From NCBI RefSeq assembly GCF_010730575.1, contig NZ_AP022614.1:4402001-4466000 (forward strand): a stretch of 64,000 bases of DNA, in the 5' to 3' direction. The notes under the pieces are model-generated. The model was not told where the DNA came from, made no database searches, and saw only the letters and a list, made by a program, of their open reading frames with translations. Source of the DNA: Mycobacterium parmense. Lineage in GTDB: Bacteria; Actinomycetota; Actinomycetes; Mycobacteriales; Mycobacteriaceae. The stretch's first letter is position 1; the number at the start of each line of letters is the position of its first letter. The position numbers and the translations under genes are program-made. Positions 41,816-51,236 of the stretch are shown piece by piece.

Positions 41816-43330
41816 CTAGAACGGCGGCGGGTGGTCGTCGGGCGGGGGCGGGCCAGCGAGTTGGCTTGCGGCGCAGCGCTTTTGGCGGTTGTGCTGGCGT
41901 TCGGTGGCGATGCGATGGGCGCGGTCTTGGTCTCGGCTGCGGGTGCGTCGGGGCATCATGGCGGTACGTTCGGCGCAGGGCCCGGGGGGCGGGCCGGCCG
42001 GCGGTGTGGCCAGGGCGCCGGTGGGGGCACACAGGTGGGGGAACAGCACGGCGCTGCCCGGGGTGGTGACATAGGTGTGCCCGGTGGGGGAGGTCAGGAT
42101 CAGCGTCGCGTCCGGGAGTTGCTTTTCTTGCCAGCCCCAGAAGGTTTTGACCAAATGGTGTGTGCGGCAATAACACTTGAGGTTGGAGGCATGGGTGCGT
42201 CCGCCCTGGGTGTAGGGGATGGTGTGGTCGAGGTCGCAGCGATAGGCGGGCTGGTCGCAGCCGGGCCAGCGGCAGGTCAGGTCGCGGCAGCGCACGAAAT
42301 CGGCCAACGCCTTGGAGGGCACGTAGCCCGGCTCGGGCGCGGCGTCGGCGGGATGGACCAGGGGCAGCAGGGTGGCCGAGGCGGCCAGCTCGGCGAGCAG
42401 TTCGGGGCCGATGAGCCCGTCGCCGGCCACCAGCGAGCCGGGCGTGGCCGCGCGCCCGTCGATGGCGGCCTCTTCGGCGATCACGTGGATGACCACCGGG
42501 GCGGCTCCGCGCCCGGCGGTGGCGGCGCAGTCGGAGCGCCCGCACCCGCAGCCGAGCCGGTCGGCCCCGCCGGCCAGCGCGCCGAGTGCGTCGGCGCGCC
42601 GCTGGGCGTGCGTGCGCGGATCCTGGGCGCACACCGTGGCCGCCAGCGCGCTCAACCGTCGATCCAGCGCGTGGGCGTGCGGGGTCAGCAGGCTGCCCTG
42701 GATCTCTGACAGCCCACCGACGCGGTCGTCGATCACCACCTCGCGACCCTCCTGCTGCTGGCGGCGCTGGCGCACCGCATCACGATCGGCGCGCGCCACG
42801 ATGCGGTCCACCGCCCCGGCCAGCCGGCCCCGGCCCATCGACGGCCAGCGCCCCACCTTGGCCGCCAACTCCGCGTCCACCGCGGCGAGCACGTCGGGGT
42901 CGTCGATCAGATCGGTGCGATAGACGATAGTCACGAACACCCGAAAGTCGATGTCGCCGGCGGCGAACACCGCACCGACCTTGGGCAGGCGCTCCCGCAT
43001 CGCGCGGGCATAACGCACCCGGCTCGCGGCCAGCCCCTGCCCGATCCGCAACGCCGCGGCCACCTCGGCAGCCACCGCCTCCTCGGTGTCCACCGCCCAG
43101 TCCTCGGTCTCCGAACAGCGCGACAACCGGTAGGCGAACAAGTCCCCGATCGCCACCAGCTGCGCCGCGGCCGCCCGGTTCTCGATCCGCGCAAACACCA
43201 CCACCCGCTCGACGAGCCCCACCGACTCCGCCGTCTTCGACGGATACCGACGCTCGAACAACTCGTCGAACTCCGCGACCACCCGTTCACGATCGAACAT
43301 AAGTTCGACCATGCCATGGGTGTCCGACAA
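41816..43330 (-). CDS. 13E12/REP-family HNH endonuclease-like protein (DUF222)
   Basis: 504 residues: an N-terminal DUF222 helical domain (MFDRERVVAEFDELFERRYP..., AALRIGQGLAASRVRYARAM) and a C-terminal HNH nuclease domain with Cys ligands and the core CDLDHTIPYTQGG then CYCRTHHLVKT. Such 13E12 genes occur in many copies in mycobacteria and are suspected mobile or homing-type elements; function is not established. M. tuberculosis has one (Rv3776) in this part of the genome, but next to lipE rather than wzm. The start may be the MFDRERVV Met at 43300 rather than 43330. HNH residues look intact. Confidence 0.85.
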   Translation of the reverse strand: MSDTHGMVELMFDRERVVAEFDELFERRYPSKTAESVGLVERVVVFARIENRAAAAQLVAIGDLFAYRLSRCSETEDWAVDTEEAVAAEVAAALRIGQGLAASRVRYARAMRERLPKVGAVFAAGDIDFRVFVTIVYRTDLIDDPDVLAAVDAELAAKVGRWPSMGRGRLAGAVDRIVARADRDAVRQRRQQQEGREVVIDDRVGGLSEIQGSLLTPHAHALDRRLSALAATVCAQDPRTHAQRRADALGALAGGADRLGCGCGRSDCAATAGRGAAPVVIHVIAEEAAIDGRAATPGSLVAGDGLIGPELLAELAASATLLPLVHPADAAPEPGYVPSKALADFVRCRDLTCRWPGCDQPAYRCDLDHTIPYTQGGRTHASNLKCYCRTHHLVKTFWGWQEKQLPDATLILTSPTGHTYVTTPGSAVLFPHLCAPTGALATPPAGPPPGPCAERTAMMPRRTRSRDQDRAHRIATERQHNRQKRCAASQLAGPPPPDDHPPPF

Positions 43331-43331
43331 G

Positions 43332-43622
43332 TCAGCCGTCGATGTGCGTCGGCGGGTTGGCGAAGTTGAAATCCGAGGGCTGCTGGCCCGGGCCCACCGA
43401 CTCGCAGTGCCCGTCGGGCACCAGGAAGGAACTGGCGCCGCTGGGAATCAGGCGGGGCACCGCCACGCACCGCTGCCAGGTGCCGTCGGGCTGGACGGGG
43501 CCGTCGCACTTGCTGATCACCGGTCCCCCGTACTGGCAGCCGGCGCGGGCCGGCGGCGCCGCGGCGATCAGCCCCGCGGCCATCAGCAGGGCGGCCGATC
43601 CCGCGACGATGCCGTGCTTCAC
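43332..43622 (-). CDS. Small secreted CDGP-type cysteine protein
   Basis: 96 residues: signal peptide of about 27 residues (cleavage near PARAG), then a mature part with four cysteines (GCQYGG, SKCDGPVQPDG, QRCVAVP, GHCESVG), probably two disulfides, and the CDGPV motif of a small mycobacterial secreted family. Function unknown. It ends 2 bases before the 13E12-type gene on the same strand, and its start lies 79 bases from the end of wzm. Confidence 0.78.
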   Translation of the reverse strand: MKHGIVAGSAALLMAAGLIAAAPPARAGCQYGGPVISKCDGPVQPDGTWQRCVAVPRLIPSGASSFLVPDGHCESVGPGQQPSDFNFANPPTHIDG

Positions 43623-43701
43623 TGTTGCCTCCCGTCATCGTCCCCGTCGATGACGCTACCGCCCGTGCCGCTCGGCGAGAAGCCTTGCGCGGCGGCGCAT
43701 G

Positions 43702-44532
43702 CTAAACCCAGTAGGGCACCCGGGCGCGGAATTGGCGCATCGCGAAGGCCGCCAGCAGCCAGCCCACGACGGTCAGGGTCACCACCACCGCCCAGTGCCG
43801 CAACTCCTGATGGGCGCCCAGCAGCGGGGCCCGCACGATGTCGAGATAGTGCAGCAGCGGGTTGAGTTCCACGATGCTCGCCCAGCGCCCGGCGCCCTGC
43901 TGGCGCAGCGTGTCGTCGTTCCAGATGATCGGCGTCATGAAGAACAGCAGCTGCACGATCGAGAACAGCAGCGGCCCGATGTCGCGGTAACGCGTCGCCA
44001 GGATGCCGAAACACAGTGACACCCATATGCAGTTGAGCACGATCAGGGCCAGCGCCGGCAGAACCGACAGGTCGGCCCATGACCAAGGCTTGGGGTAGAT
44101 GATCGCCACCACCACGTAGATGGCGATGTTGTGCGCGAACAGGATCATCTGCCGCCAGACCAACCGGTAGACGTGCACGCTCAACGGCGTCGGCAGCTGC
44201 TTGATCAGCCCCTCGTTGGCCACGAACACGTCGGCACCCTCGAGGATGGAGGCGTTGATCAGGTTCCAGATGATCAGCCCGAGCGTGACGTAGGGCAGGT
44301 GCACCGCCAGCTCGAGATGGAACAGCTTGGAGTACAGGCCGCCCATCGCGACGGCCGTGGTTCCCGTCGCGATGGTGATCCAGAAGGGCCCCAGCACCGA
44401 GCGGCGGTAGCGCTGCTTGATGTCCTGCCACCCCAGGTGCAGCCACAGCTCGTGGCGGCGGAAGCCGGCGACCAGGTCGCCGCGGGCGCGGGTGAACGTG
44501 CGCGACTGTGCCGCCGCGTCGACGAAAGTCAC
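43702..44532 (-). CDS. wzm: ABC-2 permease for lipid-linked galactan export (Wzm)
   Basis: 276 residues, six membrane helices and the ABC-2 type permease pattern (QRYRRSVLGPFWITIATG, then NWLINASILEG-like NLINASILEGADVF). Homologue of Rv3783, which with the Wzt ATPase forms the exporter proposed to flip galactan lipid intermediates. It overlaps glfT1 by 4 bases; wzt-glfT1-wzm are one translation-coupled unit, matching the route from galactan initiation to export. Confidence 0.92.
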   Translation of the reverse strand: MTFVDAAAQSRTFTRARGDLVAGFRRHELWLHLGWQDIKQRYRRSVLGPFWITIATGTTAVAMGGLYSKLFHLELAVHLPYVTLGLIIWNLINASILEGADVFVANEGLIKQLPTPLSVHVYRLVWRQMILFAHNIAIYVVVAIIYPKPWSWADLSVLPALALIVLNCIWVSLCFGILATRYRDIGPLLFSIVQLLFFMTPIIWNDDTLRQQGAGRWASIVELNPLLHYLDIVRAPLLGAHQELRHWAVVVTLTVVGWLLAAFAMRQFRARVPYWV

Positions 44533-45443
44533 GAAGAACCTCCCGGCTTGCCGAAACGCTCACGACGTCCCATGCGGCGCAAGCGGATCCACTGGGCCAG
44601 GCCCGCGGGGTCGCGCCGGGTGACGAGGAAGAACCAGCCGAACCGGACCCACTCCTGGAACAGCAGCTTGCGCATCCCCGGTTGCGCCATCAGGTAGCCG
44701 CGGTTGCGGTAGGTGTAGAACCGTTTGACCGGATTGTCGGGGTACTGGGTGTGCATCCGGCCGCCCAGGATCGGCCGGAACTCGTCGGACCCGCAGGGAT
44801 GCAGATACACGGCGTCCAGGCAGGTGCCGAACGGCAGGCCGGACCGCACCAGCCGGCGGTGCATCTCCACCTCGTCGCCGCGGATGAACAGTCGCAGGTC
44901 GGGCACGCCGATCGCCTCGAGGGTGGACGCGCGGAACAGGGCGCCGTTGAACAGCGACGCGATCCCGGGCAGCAGGTCCTGGCCCGGCTCGGTGCGCAAT
45001 TCGCTTGTGCGCCTGCGCCATACCAGCCCGCGGCGCAGCGGGAACGCCAGCCGTTGCGGATCGTCGACGTCGCATACCATCGGCGACACCTCGGCCAGCC
45101 CGTACTTGCCGGCGCAGGCCAGCAGCGTCGCCAGCACATTCGCGTCCTGCGGGCGCCCGTCGTCGTCGGCCAGCCACACCCAATCGGCTCCCAGGGCCAG
45201 CGCGTGCAACATGCCCAGGGCGAAACCGCCCGCGCCACCGAGGTTTCGGTGCGAGCCCAGGTAGGTGGTCGCAAGCGGCTGTCCGGCAACCAGATCGCGG
45301 ACGCGGCCGCCGCCGGCGCCGTCGTTGTCGACGACGATCAGATGGTCGGGCAACCTGGACTGCGTGCTCACGACGTCGAGTGACTTGGCCAGGTCGTCGG
45401 GGCGCCGGTGGGTGACGACGACGGCGATGACGGACTCAGCCAT
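44529..45443 (-). CDS. glfT1: Galactofuranosyltransferase GlfT1
   Basis: Adds the first two Galf residues to the decaprenyl-diphospho-GlcNAc-rhamnose linker. 304 residues, GT2/GT-A fold: opening VIAVVVTHRRPDDLAKSL, acceptor/nucleotide region GSHRNLGGAGGFALGM and DxD motif WLADDDGRPQD near residue 92-94. Catalytic-base region FIRGDEVEMHRRL is present. It sits between wzt and wzm, overlapping the former by 8 bases and the latter by 4. Identity strong. Confidence 0.93.
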   Translation of the reverse strand: MAESVIAVVVTHRRPDDLAKSLDVVSTQSRLPDHLIVVDNDGAGGGRVRDLVAGQPLATTYLGSHRNLGGAGGFALGMLHALALGADWVWLADDDGRPQDANVLATLLACAGKYGLAEVSPMVCDVDDPQRLAFPLRRGLVWRRRTSELRTEPGQDLLPGIASLFNGALFRASTLEAIGVPDLRLFIRGDEVEMHRRLVRSGLPFGTCLDAVYLHPCGSDEFRPILGGRMHTQYPDNPVKRFYTYRNRGYLMAQPGMRKLLFQEWVRFGWFFLVTRRDPAGLAQWIRLRRMGRRERFGKPGGSS

Positions 45444-46257
45444 TCCCGGATGTTCTTTGTGCGGAGGCGGTTTCGGCCAGCACCTCGCGGACGTGCCGCG
45501 CCGCGTCCTCGCCTTCGTAGGCCCGCACCACGTCCTCGATGCCGCCGGAGAGGCGGATGACGCCGTGGTCGATCCACATCGCGGTCTTGCACAGCCGGGC
45601 GAGGAATTCGTTGGAGTGGCTGGCGAACACCAGAATCCCGGACCGCTCGACCAGGCTCTGCAGCCGCGACTGGGCCTTCTTCAGGAAGTCGGCGTCCACC
45701 GCCCCGATGCCCTCGTCGAGCAGCAGGATCTCGGGGTCGATGCTGGTGACCACGCCCATCGCCAGCCGCACCCGCATGCCGGTCGAGTAGGTGCGCAGCG
45801 GCATGGACAGGTAGTCGCCGAGCTCGGTGAACTCGGCGATCTCGTCGACCTTGGCCAGCATCTGCTTGCGCGTCTGCCCGAGGAACAGCCCGCGGATGAT
45901 GATGTTCTCGTAGCCGGAGATCTCGGGGTCCATGCCGATGCCCAGGTCGAAGACCGGGGCCACCCGGCCGGTGACCTTGGCCCAGCCCCGGGTGGGTTCG
46001 TAGATGCCCGAAAGCAGGCGCAGCAGAGTCGATTTCCCGGCCCCGTTGTGGCCGACGAGTCCCACCCGGTCGCCCAGCTCCAGCGACATGGTGATGTCGC
46101 GCAGCGCCTCGACGACGACGACGTTGGAGTTGTTGCGGCCTATCGTCCCGCCCGCCTTGCCCAGGACCGCCTTCTTCAGCGAGCGCGACTTGGCGTCGAA
46201 GATCGGAAACTCGACCCACGCCTGGTGCGTCTCGATATGAGGTCCTGCTGGCGACAC
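45436..46257 (-). CDS. wzt: ABC transporter ATPase for galactan export (Wzt)
   Basis: 273 residues. Walker A GHNGAGKST, ABC signature YSTGMRVRLA, Walker B ILLLDEGIGAVD and switch His (FASHSNEF) are visible. The GMDPEISGYENIIIRG segment is typical of polysaccharide-export ATPases. No extra C-terminal carbohydrate-binding domain, so substrate recognition does not use a cap-binding module. Homologue of Rv3781; it powers Wzm. It starts 10 bases after bpa. Confidence 0.93.
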   Translation of the reverse strand: MSPAGPHIETHQAWVEFPIFDAKSRSLKKAVLGKAGGTIGRNNSNVVVVEALRDITMSLELGDRVGLVGHNGAGKSTLLRLLSGIYEPTRGWAKVTGRVAPVFDLGIGMDPEISGYENIIIRGLFLGQTRKQMLAKVDEIAEFTELGDYLSMPLRTYSTGMRVRLAMGVVTSIDPEILLLDEGIGAVDADFLKKAQSRLQSLVERSGILVFASHSNEFLARLCKTAMWIDHGVIRLSGGIEDVVRAYEGEDAARHVREVLAETASAQRTSGNG

Positions 46258-46267
46258 CGGTGCCCGC

Positions 46268-46783
46268 TTACAGGTACTGGCCGTGACCGTGTGCCGACGG
46301 CTTGCCCATCCCCGGCGGCAGTGCGCCCTGGCGCATCTGCTCCAGCTGGGCGCGGGCGGCCATCTGCTGCGCGAACAGCGCCGTCTGGATGCCGTGGAAC
46401 AGCCCTTCCAACCAGCCGACCAGCTGGGCCTGCGCGATGCGCAGCTCGGCGTCCGACGGCGTGGCGTCCTCGTTGAACGGCAGGGTGAGGCGGTCGAGCT
46501 CCTCGCGCAGTTCCGGGGCGAGGCCCTCCTCGAGTTCGCGGATGCTGGTGGCGTGGATCTCGCGCAGGCGGTTGCGGCTCGCCTCGTCGAGCGGTGCGGC
46601 GCGCACCTCTTCGAGCAGTTGCTTGATCATGGTCCCGATGCGCATCACCTTGGCGGGCTGCTCGACCAGGTCGGTCAGGGACCGCTCGTCGGAGTCGTCC
46701 TCGTTCACCGCCATGATCCGCGGGTCGACACCGCCGATGATCTCGACGCCATCGTCGTCGGGACCGTCGCTGCGAATAGTCAA
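46268..46783 (-). CDS. bpa: Bacterial proteasome activator Bpa/PafE
   Basis: Forms an ATP-independent dodecameric ring that opens the 20S proteasome gate. Conserved helical core (LTDLVEQPAKVMRIGTMIKQLLEE ... WLEGLFHGIQTALFAQQMAAR) and the C-terminal GQYL gate-opening motif are visible. Start: a TTG at 46783 with GGACGG upstream lines up with the M. tuberculosis N-terminus and gives 171 residues. An ATG at 46840 would give 190 residues but overlaps the preceding gene by 34 bases and adds a basic stretch that looks non-native. Function beside an export operon is probably coincidental conserved synteny. Confidence 0.88.
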   Translation of the reverse strand: MTIRSDGPDDDGVEIIGGVDPRIMAVNEDDSDERSLTDLVEQPAKVMRIGTMIKQLLEEVRAAPLDEASRNRLREIHATSIRELEEGLAPELREELDRLTLPFNEDATPSDAELRIAQAQLVGWLEGLFHGIQTALFAQQMAARAQLEQMRQGALPPGMGKPSAHGHGQYL

Positions 46784-46806
46784 TTCATCACCGTCCTTCG
46801 GCGGAG

Positions 46807-48777
46807 CTAAGAGTGTGCTGGGGCGCCGCTTCCGCGCCACTCGTAGATGCGGGCCTCACCGTTGTCGTAGATCAGCGCCCACGACGTCGACTTGTCCAAC
46901 GACCTTAGTCCCTCGGGTGTGGCGAACCCCCGGACGTTGGGCACGCTCGTGAGAATGTACCGAATGTTGAGCGCCTTAATCGCTTCGACCACACGCGGAT
47001 CGGAATCACCCTTGTTGGCGCCCGCCCAGAAAATGTAGCGGTAGTAGCCCGGGCCCATCTGTTGCGGGAAGTCGTAGTGGGTCCACAGGGGATGCAGGTC
47101 GGCGACCGCGTACATCCACGCTGTGCCGTCGACGTTGGAATCGCCGATGACGGTGTCCCGCGCCCCCGGCTGATTCGCCAGGTAGGCCATGGCCATCAGG
47201 TCTCGCTGGTCGATCATCACCGAGTCGTACTTGTCGCCGAAGAGGACCAGGTGCCGGTAGAAGTAGTGCCGTCCGGTGAGCACCGTCACCGCGATCAGCA
47301 CGACCGCCGTGGCGGGTACCCAGATGCGTTCCGGCAGGGGCCGGTGCCGGTCGGTGAAGCGCCGGGCGGCGGCCATCGCGGCGACGACGATCGCGAACAA
47401 TGCGACGCCCGCCATCGGCGTCAACAGCAAGGTGATCGCGGCCGAGATGCGGCGCGGGTCTTTGTAGAAGAACTCACCGAACGCTCCCGCGATCGCTCCG
47501 ACGGGTCCGCCCAGCGGGTTGCCCGCGTCGACGTCGACCACGACCAGCAGCAGCCAGAGCGCCAGCGGCCACCAGATCTTCTTGATCGCGAAGATGAGCC
47601 CGCCGGCGGCCGTCAGCGCGATCAGGCCGTACTGGACCGGGAAGTCGTTGAGGTGGCGCGAGTGCTGGAAGACGACGTCGAACACGCCGTGCTTCTTGCT
47701 GAGGTGCGTCAGGAAGGAGTGCCCGGCGATGATGTCTTCCTGCTGCTGGACACTGATGAACTGCGGCAACAGGATTGCCCCGGTGATCAGCGCCACGTCG
47801 GCCAGGGTCAGCGCGTCGGCGAGGCGGCCCCGCACCGGATGCCGCAGGGCGTCCAGGAGCCACCACGCCACGAGGAATAGGAGCACGATGAACCCGCCGG
47901 TCAGGTGGACCGACGTGACACCGACGAACGCCAGCACGGCCAGCGGGATGCGGTCGCGATGCCGCAACGTGGAGGTGATCAGGACGAAGGTCGGCACCGC
48001 CGCCCCGTAGGCCGCCAGATTGGGCATCGCCGCGACGCCGAACTCGACGTAGGGCACCGCGGTGAACGACGTCGACAGTGCGGCCGTGGTGGCCGCCGCG
48101 CCGGCGGTGCGCCATTCTCCCCAGAAAGGGCGCATGAGCCGCCAGGTCAGCATCGCCGCGCTCGACGGGTAGAGCCAGACGGCCGCCGCCACCGAGTTCA
48201 GGGTGTAGCCGGTGGTCGGCGCTGCGCCGGTGAGCTGGCAGTACACGGCGGTCAGGGCGTGGAACACCGACGGGTAGTACAGCGTCCGGTGGGTTTCGAC
48301 GTTGCGCAGCTCGCCCATGTGGGTCGACGACGCCTGGCCGGTGTCGAGGATGAAGCGCACCTCGTTGGCGTGCCACACCGCGTCCCAGGTGCTCGGGATC
48401 GACTGCCAGTGCACCAGGCCGCGATAGGCCGCCCACATCACCAGAAACGAGCCGAGCAGCACCCCCCCGGCCACGGTCAGCGCCGGCCATCGACTGACGC
48501 CCAGAGCTTCCGCGTCGCGGTCGCGGTAGCGAGCGAGCAGCAGCTGCAGCCCCGTCACGGCGAGGCACACCACGGCCAGCGCCGCCAGCGCGGTCCAACC
48601 GTTCCAGGGGATTGCCAGCGCGCCCAACGGGATGATCGCCAGTGCGACAACACCGTAGGTCAGCGGCGCGCCGACCGCGATGGCGACGGGCCAGGTCAAC
48701 TGCCCGATGCGCGCGACGATCACACCCGGCGCGATCAGCAGGAACAGTGCGATCAGCGTTCCGAGCCACAAACCCAC
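46807..48777 (-). CDS. GT-C membrane glycosyltransferase-like protein (Rv3779 type)
   Basis: 656 residues from GTG 48777 ([18 protein letters not shown]), a start preferred because it opens with the first membrane helix as in M. tuberculosis; the frame extends 44 codons upstream without hydrophobic or conserved character. About 11-13 membrane helices. Acidic residues follow the early helices ([18 protein letters not shown]), as in polyprenyl-phosphate-sugar-dependent GT-C enzymes. The homologue has been linked to polyprenyl-phosphomannose supply; the exact reaction is unsettled. Divergent from the aminotransferase-like gene. Confidence 0.82.
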   Translation of the reverse strand: MGLWLGTLIALFLLIAPGVIVARIGQLTWPVAIAVGAPLTYGVVALAIIPLGALAIPWNGWTALAALAVVCLAVTGLQLLLARYRDRDAEALGVSRWPALTVAGGVLLGSFLVMWAAYRGLVHWQSIPSTWDAVWHANEVRFILDTGQASSTHMGELRNVETHRTLYYPSVFHALTAVYCQLTGAAPTTGYTLNSVAAAVWLYPSSAAMLTWRLMRPFWGEWRTAGAAATTAALSTSFTAVPYVEFGVAAMPNLAAYGAAVPTFVLITSTLRHRDRIPLAVLAFVGVTSVHLTGGFIVLLFLVAWWLLDALRHPVRGRLADALTLADVALITGAILLPQFISVQQQEDIIAGHSFLTHLSKKHGVFDVVFQHSRHLNDFPVQYGLIALTAAGGLIFAIKKIWWPLALWLLLVVVDVDAGNPLGGPVGAIAGAFGEFFYKDPRRISAAITLLLTPMAGVALFAIVVAAMAAARRFTDRHRPLPERIWVPATAVVLIAVTVLTGRHYFYRHLVLFGDKYDSVMIDQRDLMAMAYLANQPGARDTVIGDSNVDGTAWMYAVADLHPLWTHYDFPQQMGPGYYRYIFWAGANKGDSDPRVVEAIKALNIRYILTSVPNVRGFATPEGLRSLDKSTSWALIYDNGEARIYEWRGSGAPAHS

Positions 48778-48907
48778 TCGACTAGTATGGCTGGCCGGGT
48801 GCTCTGGCTCGGGAGGCCACCGACCGCGCAGGATCGGCTGTGACCGACCACGGCACCCGCTAGCGTCACAATTTCGCCCAAAATGCGGAAGCAGTAGGTT
48901 GGCTGGC

Positions 48908-50104
48908 ATGGCTTACGACGTCGCCCGGGTGCGCGGACTCCATCCGTCGCTCGGTGACGGGTGGGTTCATTTCGACGCGCCCGCCGGGATGCTGATTCCC
49001 GATTCCGTGGCGACCACCGTGTCGACGGCATTCCGCAGGTCCAGCCCCACCACCGCAGGCGCGCACCCGTCGGCGCAGCGCAGCGCGGCCATCCTGGAGG
49101 CGGCGCGGGCAGCGGTGGCCGACCTGTTCAACGTCGACCCCGCGGGCGTGGTGCTGGGTGCCGACCGCGCGATTCTGCTCTCGGCGCTGGCCGAGGCGTC
49201 GTCGTCGCGCGCGGGCCTGGGCTACGAGGTGATCGTCACCCGCCTCGACGACGAGGCCAACATCGCCCCGTGGCTGCGCGCGGCGCACCGTTACGGCGCC
49301 AAGGTGAAGTGGGCCGAGGTCGACATCGAGACCGGCGAGCTGCCGACCTGGCAGTGGGAGAGCCTGATCGGGAAGTCGACCAGGCTGGTCGCCGTCGCCT
49401 CGGCGTCGGGGACGCTGGGCACGGTCACCGACCTGCGGGCGATGACCAAGCTGGTGCACGACGTCGGAGGGCTGGTGGTCGTCGACCACTCCGCCGCCGC
49501 GCCCTATCGCCTGCTCGACGTCAAGGAGACGGACGCCGACGTGGTTGCCGTGAACGCGTCGGCGTGGGGCGGGCCGCCGATCGGAGCGGTCGTGTTCCGC
49601 GATCCGGTGCTGCTCAACTCGTTCAGCTCGATCGCGACCGACCCCAACGCCGTCGGCCCGGCGCGCCTGGAGCTCGGCACCCACCAGTACGGCCTGCTGG
49701 CCGGGGTGGTGGCGAGCATCGAATACCTGGCCGCCCTCGACGAGTCGGCTCGCGGCACCCGGCGCGAACGGTTGTCGCTGTCGATGCAGTCCTCCGCCGC
49801 GTACCTGAACCGGATCTACGACTACCTGATGGTGTCGCTGCGCTCGCTGCCGTTGGTGATGGTGATCGGGCGTCCGGAGGTGCGGATCCCGGTGGTCAGC
49901 TTCGCCCTGCACGACGTGCCCGCCGAGCGGGTGGTGCAGCGCCTGGCCGACAACGGGATCCTGGCCGTCTGCAACGCGAGTTCGCGAGCGCTCGATGTGT
50001 TGGGTGTCAACGACATCGGCGGCGCCGTCACCGTCGGGCTGGCGCACTACTCGACGACGGCCGAGGTCGACCAGTTGGTGCGCGCGCTTGCGTCGTTGGG
50101 CTGA
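48908..50104 (+). CDS. Class V aminotransferase-fold protein lacking the PLP lysine (Rv3778c type)
   Basis: 398 residues with the cysteine desulfurase/class V aminotransferase fold: [11 protein letters not shown] opening, [14 protein letters not shown] and the cofactor-Asp strand [12 protein letters not shown] are present. Where SufS-type enzymes carry the Schiff-base lysine (G-H-K-x-x-G-P), this protein reads [11 protein letters not shown] (residues 216-225), with no lysine. It may bind PLP without covalent attachment or have lost catalysis. The M. tuberculosis homologue appears similar from memory. ATG 48908 gives the same length as Rv3778c. No sulfur-transfer genes nearby. Confidence 0.85.
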   Translation: MAYDVARVRGLHPSLGDGWVHFDAPAGMLIPDSVATTVSTAFRRSSPTTAGAHPSAQRSAAILEAARAAVADLFNVDPAGVVLGADRAILLSALAEASSSRAGLGYEVIVTRLDDEANIAPWLRAAHRYGAKVKWAEVDIETGELPTWQWESLIGKSTRLVAVASASGTLGTVTDLRAMTKLVHDVGGLVVVDHSAAAPYRLLDVKETDADVVAVNASAWGGPPIGAVVFRDPVLLNSFSSIATDPNAVGPARLELGTHQYGLLAGVVASIEYLAALDESARGTRRERLSLSMQSSAAYLNRIYDYLMVSLRSLPLVMVIGRPEVRIPVVSFALHDVPAERVVQRLADNGILAVCNASSRALDVLGVNDIGGAVTVGLAHYSTTAEVDQLVRALASLG

Positions 50105-50119
50105 CGCGCCCAGGGGCGG

Positions 50120-51094
50120 CTAGCCCGGCAGCGTCAGCACGATCTTTCCGGTCACGTTGCCCGACACCAGCTCCCGATGCGCGTCGCCCGCCCGCTCGAT
50201 GGGCATGCGGGCGCCGATGATCGGGCGGACCTTGCCGTCGGCGATCATCGGCCACACCGACGCCGTCACCGCCTGCACGATCTCGGTCTTGCTGTTGGGG
50301 CCGCTCGTCGGCCGGCCCCGCAGCGTGGTGCCGATGACGCGCGCCCGCTTGACGAGCAGCTTGCCGATGTTGAGTTCGCCCGTCACGCCGCCCTGCATGC
50401 CGATGATGACCAACTGCCCGTCGGCGGCCAGGGCGTCGATGTTGCGGTCCAGGTAGGCGGCGCCGATGATGTCGAAGATCACATCGGCGCCGCCGCATTC
50501 CTGCAGCCGTGCCACGAAATCCTCGTCGCGGTAGTTGATCAGGATCTCGGCGCCCAGTTCGCGACAGAACTCGAGCTTGTCGGCCGATCCGGCGGTGACG
50601 GCCACCTTCGCGCCCAGCGCCCGCGCGATCTGGATCGCGTGGGTCCCGATGCCGCTCGCGCCGCCGTGCATCAACAGCAGCTGGCCCTTGCCCAGGTGCG
50701 CGGTGAGCACCAGGTTCGACCACACCGTGCACGCCACCTCCGGCAGCCCCGCAGCGTCGATCACATCGACGCCCTGCGGGACCGGCAGCACCTGCCCGGC
50801 GGGAACCGCGACGTACTCGGCGTACCCTCCACCCGCCAGCAATGCGCAAACTTGTTGTCCCACGGTCCATTCGGTCACACCGGCGCCGCGCTCGGCGACC
50901 GTCCCGGACACCTCCATGCCGATGATCTCGCTGGCTCCCGGCGGCGGCGGGTACTTACCGGCGGCCTGCAGCACGTCGGCGCGGTTCACGCCGGCCGCGG
51001 CGACCTTGACCAGGACCTCTCCGGGCCCGGCGGAGACGTCGGGCACCTCCTGCCACAACAACCGGTCGGAGGATTCGGCGACGATGGCGCGCAT
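50120..51094 (-). CDS. NAD(P)H-quinone oxidoreductase-like protein (Rv3777 type)
   Basis: 324 residues, medium-chain dehydrogenase/quinone oxidoreductase family without zinc ligands. GroES-like N-terminal domain (VAAAGVNRADVLQAAGKYPPP) and Rossmann domain (LLMHGGASGIGTHAIQIARALG). Likely a NADPH-dependent reductase of quinones or other electrophiles; natural substrate unknown. ATG 51094 taken; a GTG at 51103 adds three residues. Convergent with the aminotransferase-fold gene; its start faces a tRNA-Ser gene. Confidence 0.85.
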   Translation of the reverse strand: MRAIVAESSDRLLWQEVPDVSAGPGEVLVKVAAAGVNRADVLQAAGKYPPPPGASEIIGMEVSGTVAERGAGVTEWTVGQQVCALLAGGGYAEYVAVPAGQVLPVPQGVDVIDAAGLPEVACTVWSNLVLTAHLGKGQLLLMHGGASGIGTHAIQIARALGAKVAVTAGSADKLEFCRELGAEILINYRDEDFVARLQECGGADVIFDIIGAAYLDRNIDALAADGQLVIIGMQGGVTGELNIGKLLVKRARVIGTTLRGRPTSGPNSKTEIVQAVTASVWPMIADGKVRPIIGARMPIERAGDAHRELVSGNVTGKIVLTLPG

Positions 51095-51132
51095 GTCGGC
51101 CACGCTACTAGGGCCCCGTTACCCTTAGCAGC

Positions 51133-51219
51133 GGTGGCGTGGCAGAGCGGCCTAATGCACTCGCCTTGAAAGCGAGAGACGGCTAACACCGTCCGGGGGT
51201 TCAAATCCCTCCGCCACCG
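51133..51219 (+). tRNA. tRNA-Ser (anticodon TGA)
   Basis: 87 bases with acceptor arms GGTGGCG/CGCCACC, D-arm GGCAGAGCGGCC, anticodon stem CTCGC/GCGAG with loop CTTGAAA (TGA at 51167-51169), a long variable arm typical of serine tRNA, and T-arm GGTTCAAATCC. CCA is not encoded. Reads UCA and related serine codons. Confidence 0.95.
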
Positions 51220-51236
51220 CCGGTTCGGCCGCAGGG

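Noticed and set aside
41816..43330. Insertion sequence or intron
   Set aside because: The gene has DUF222 and HNH domains typical of chromosomal 13E12 genes, but I saw no terminal inverted repeats, target duplications or transposase.
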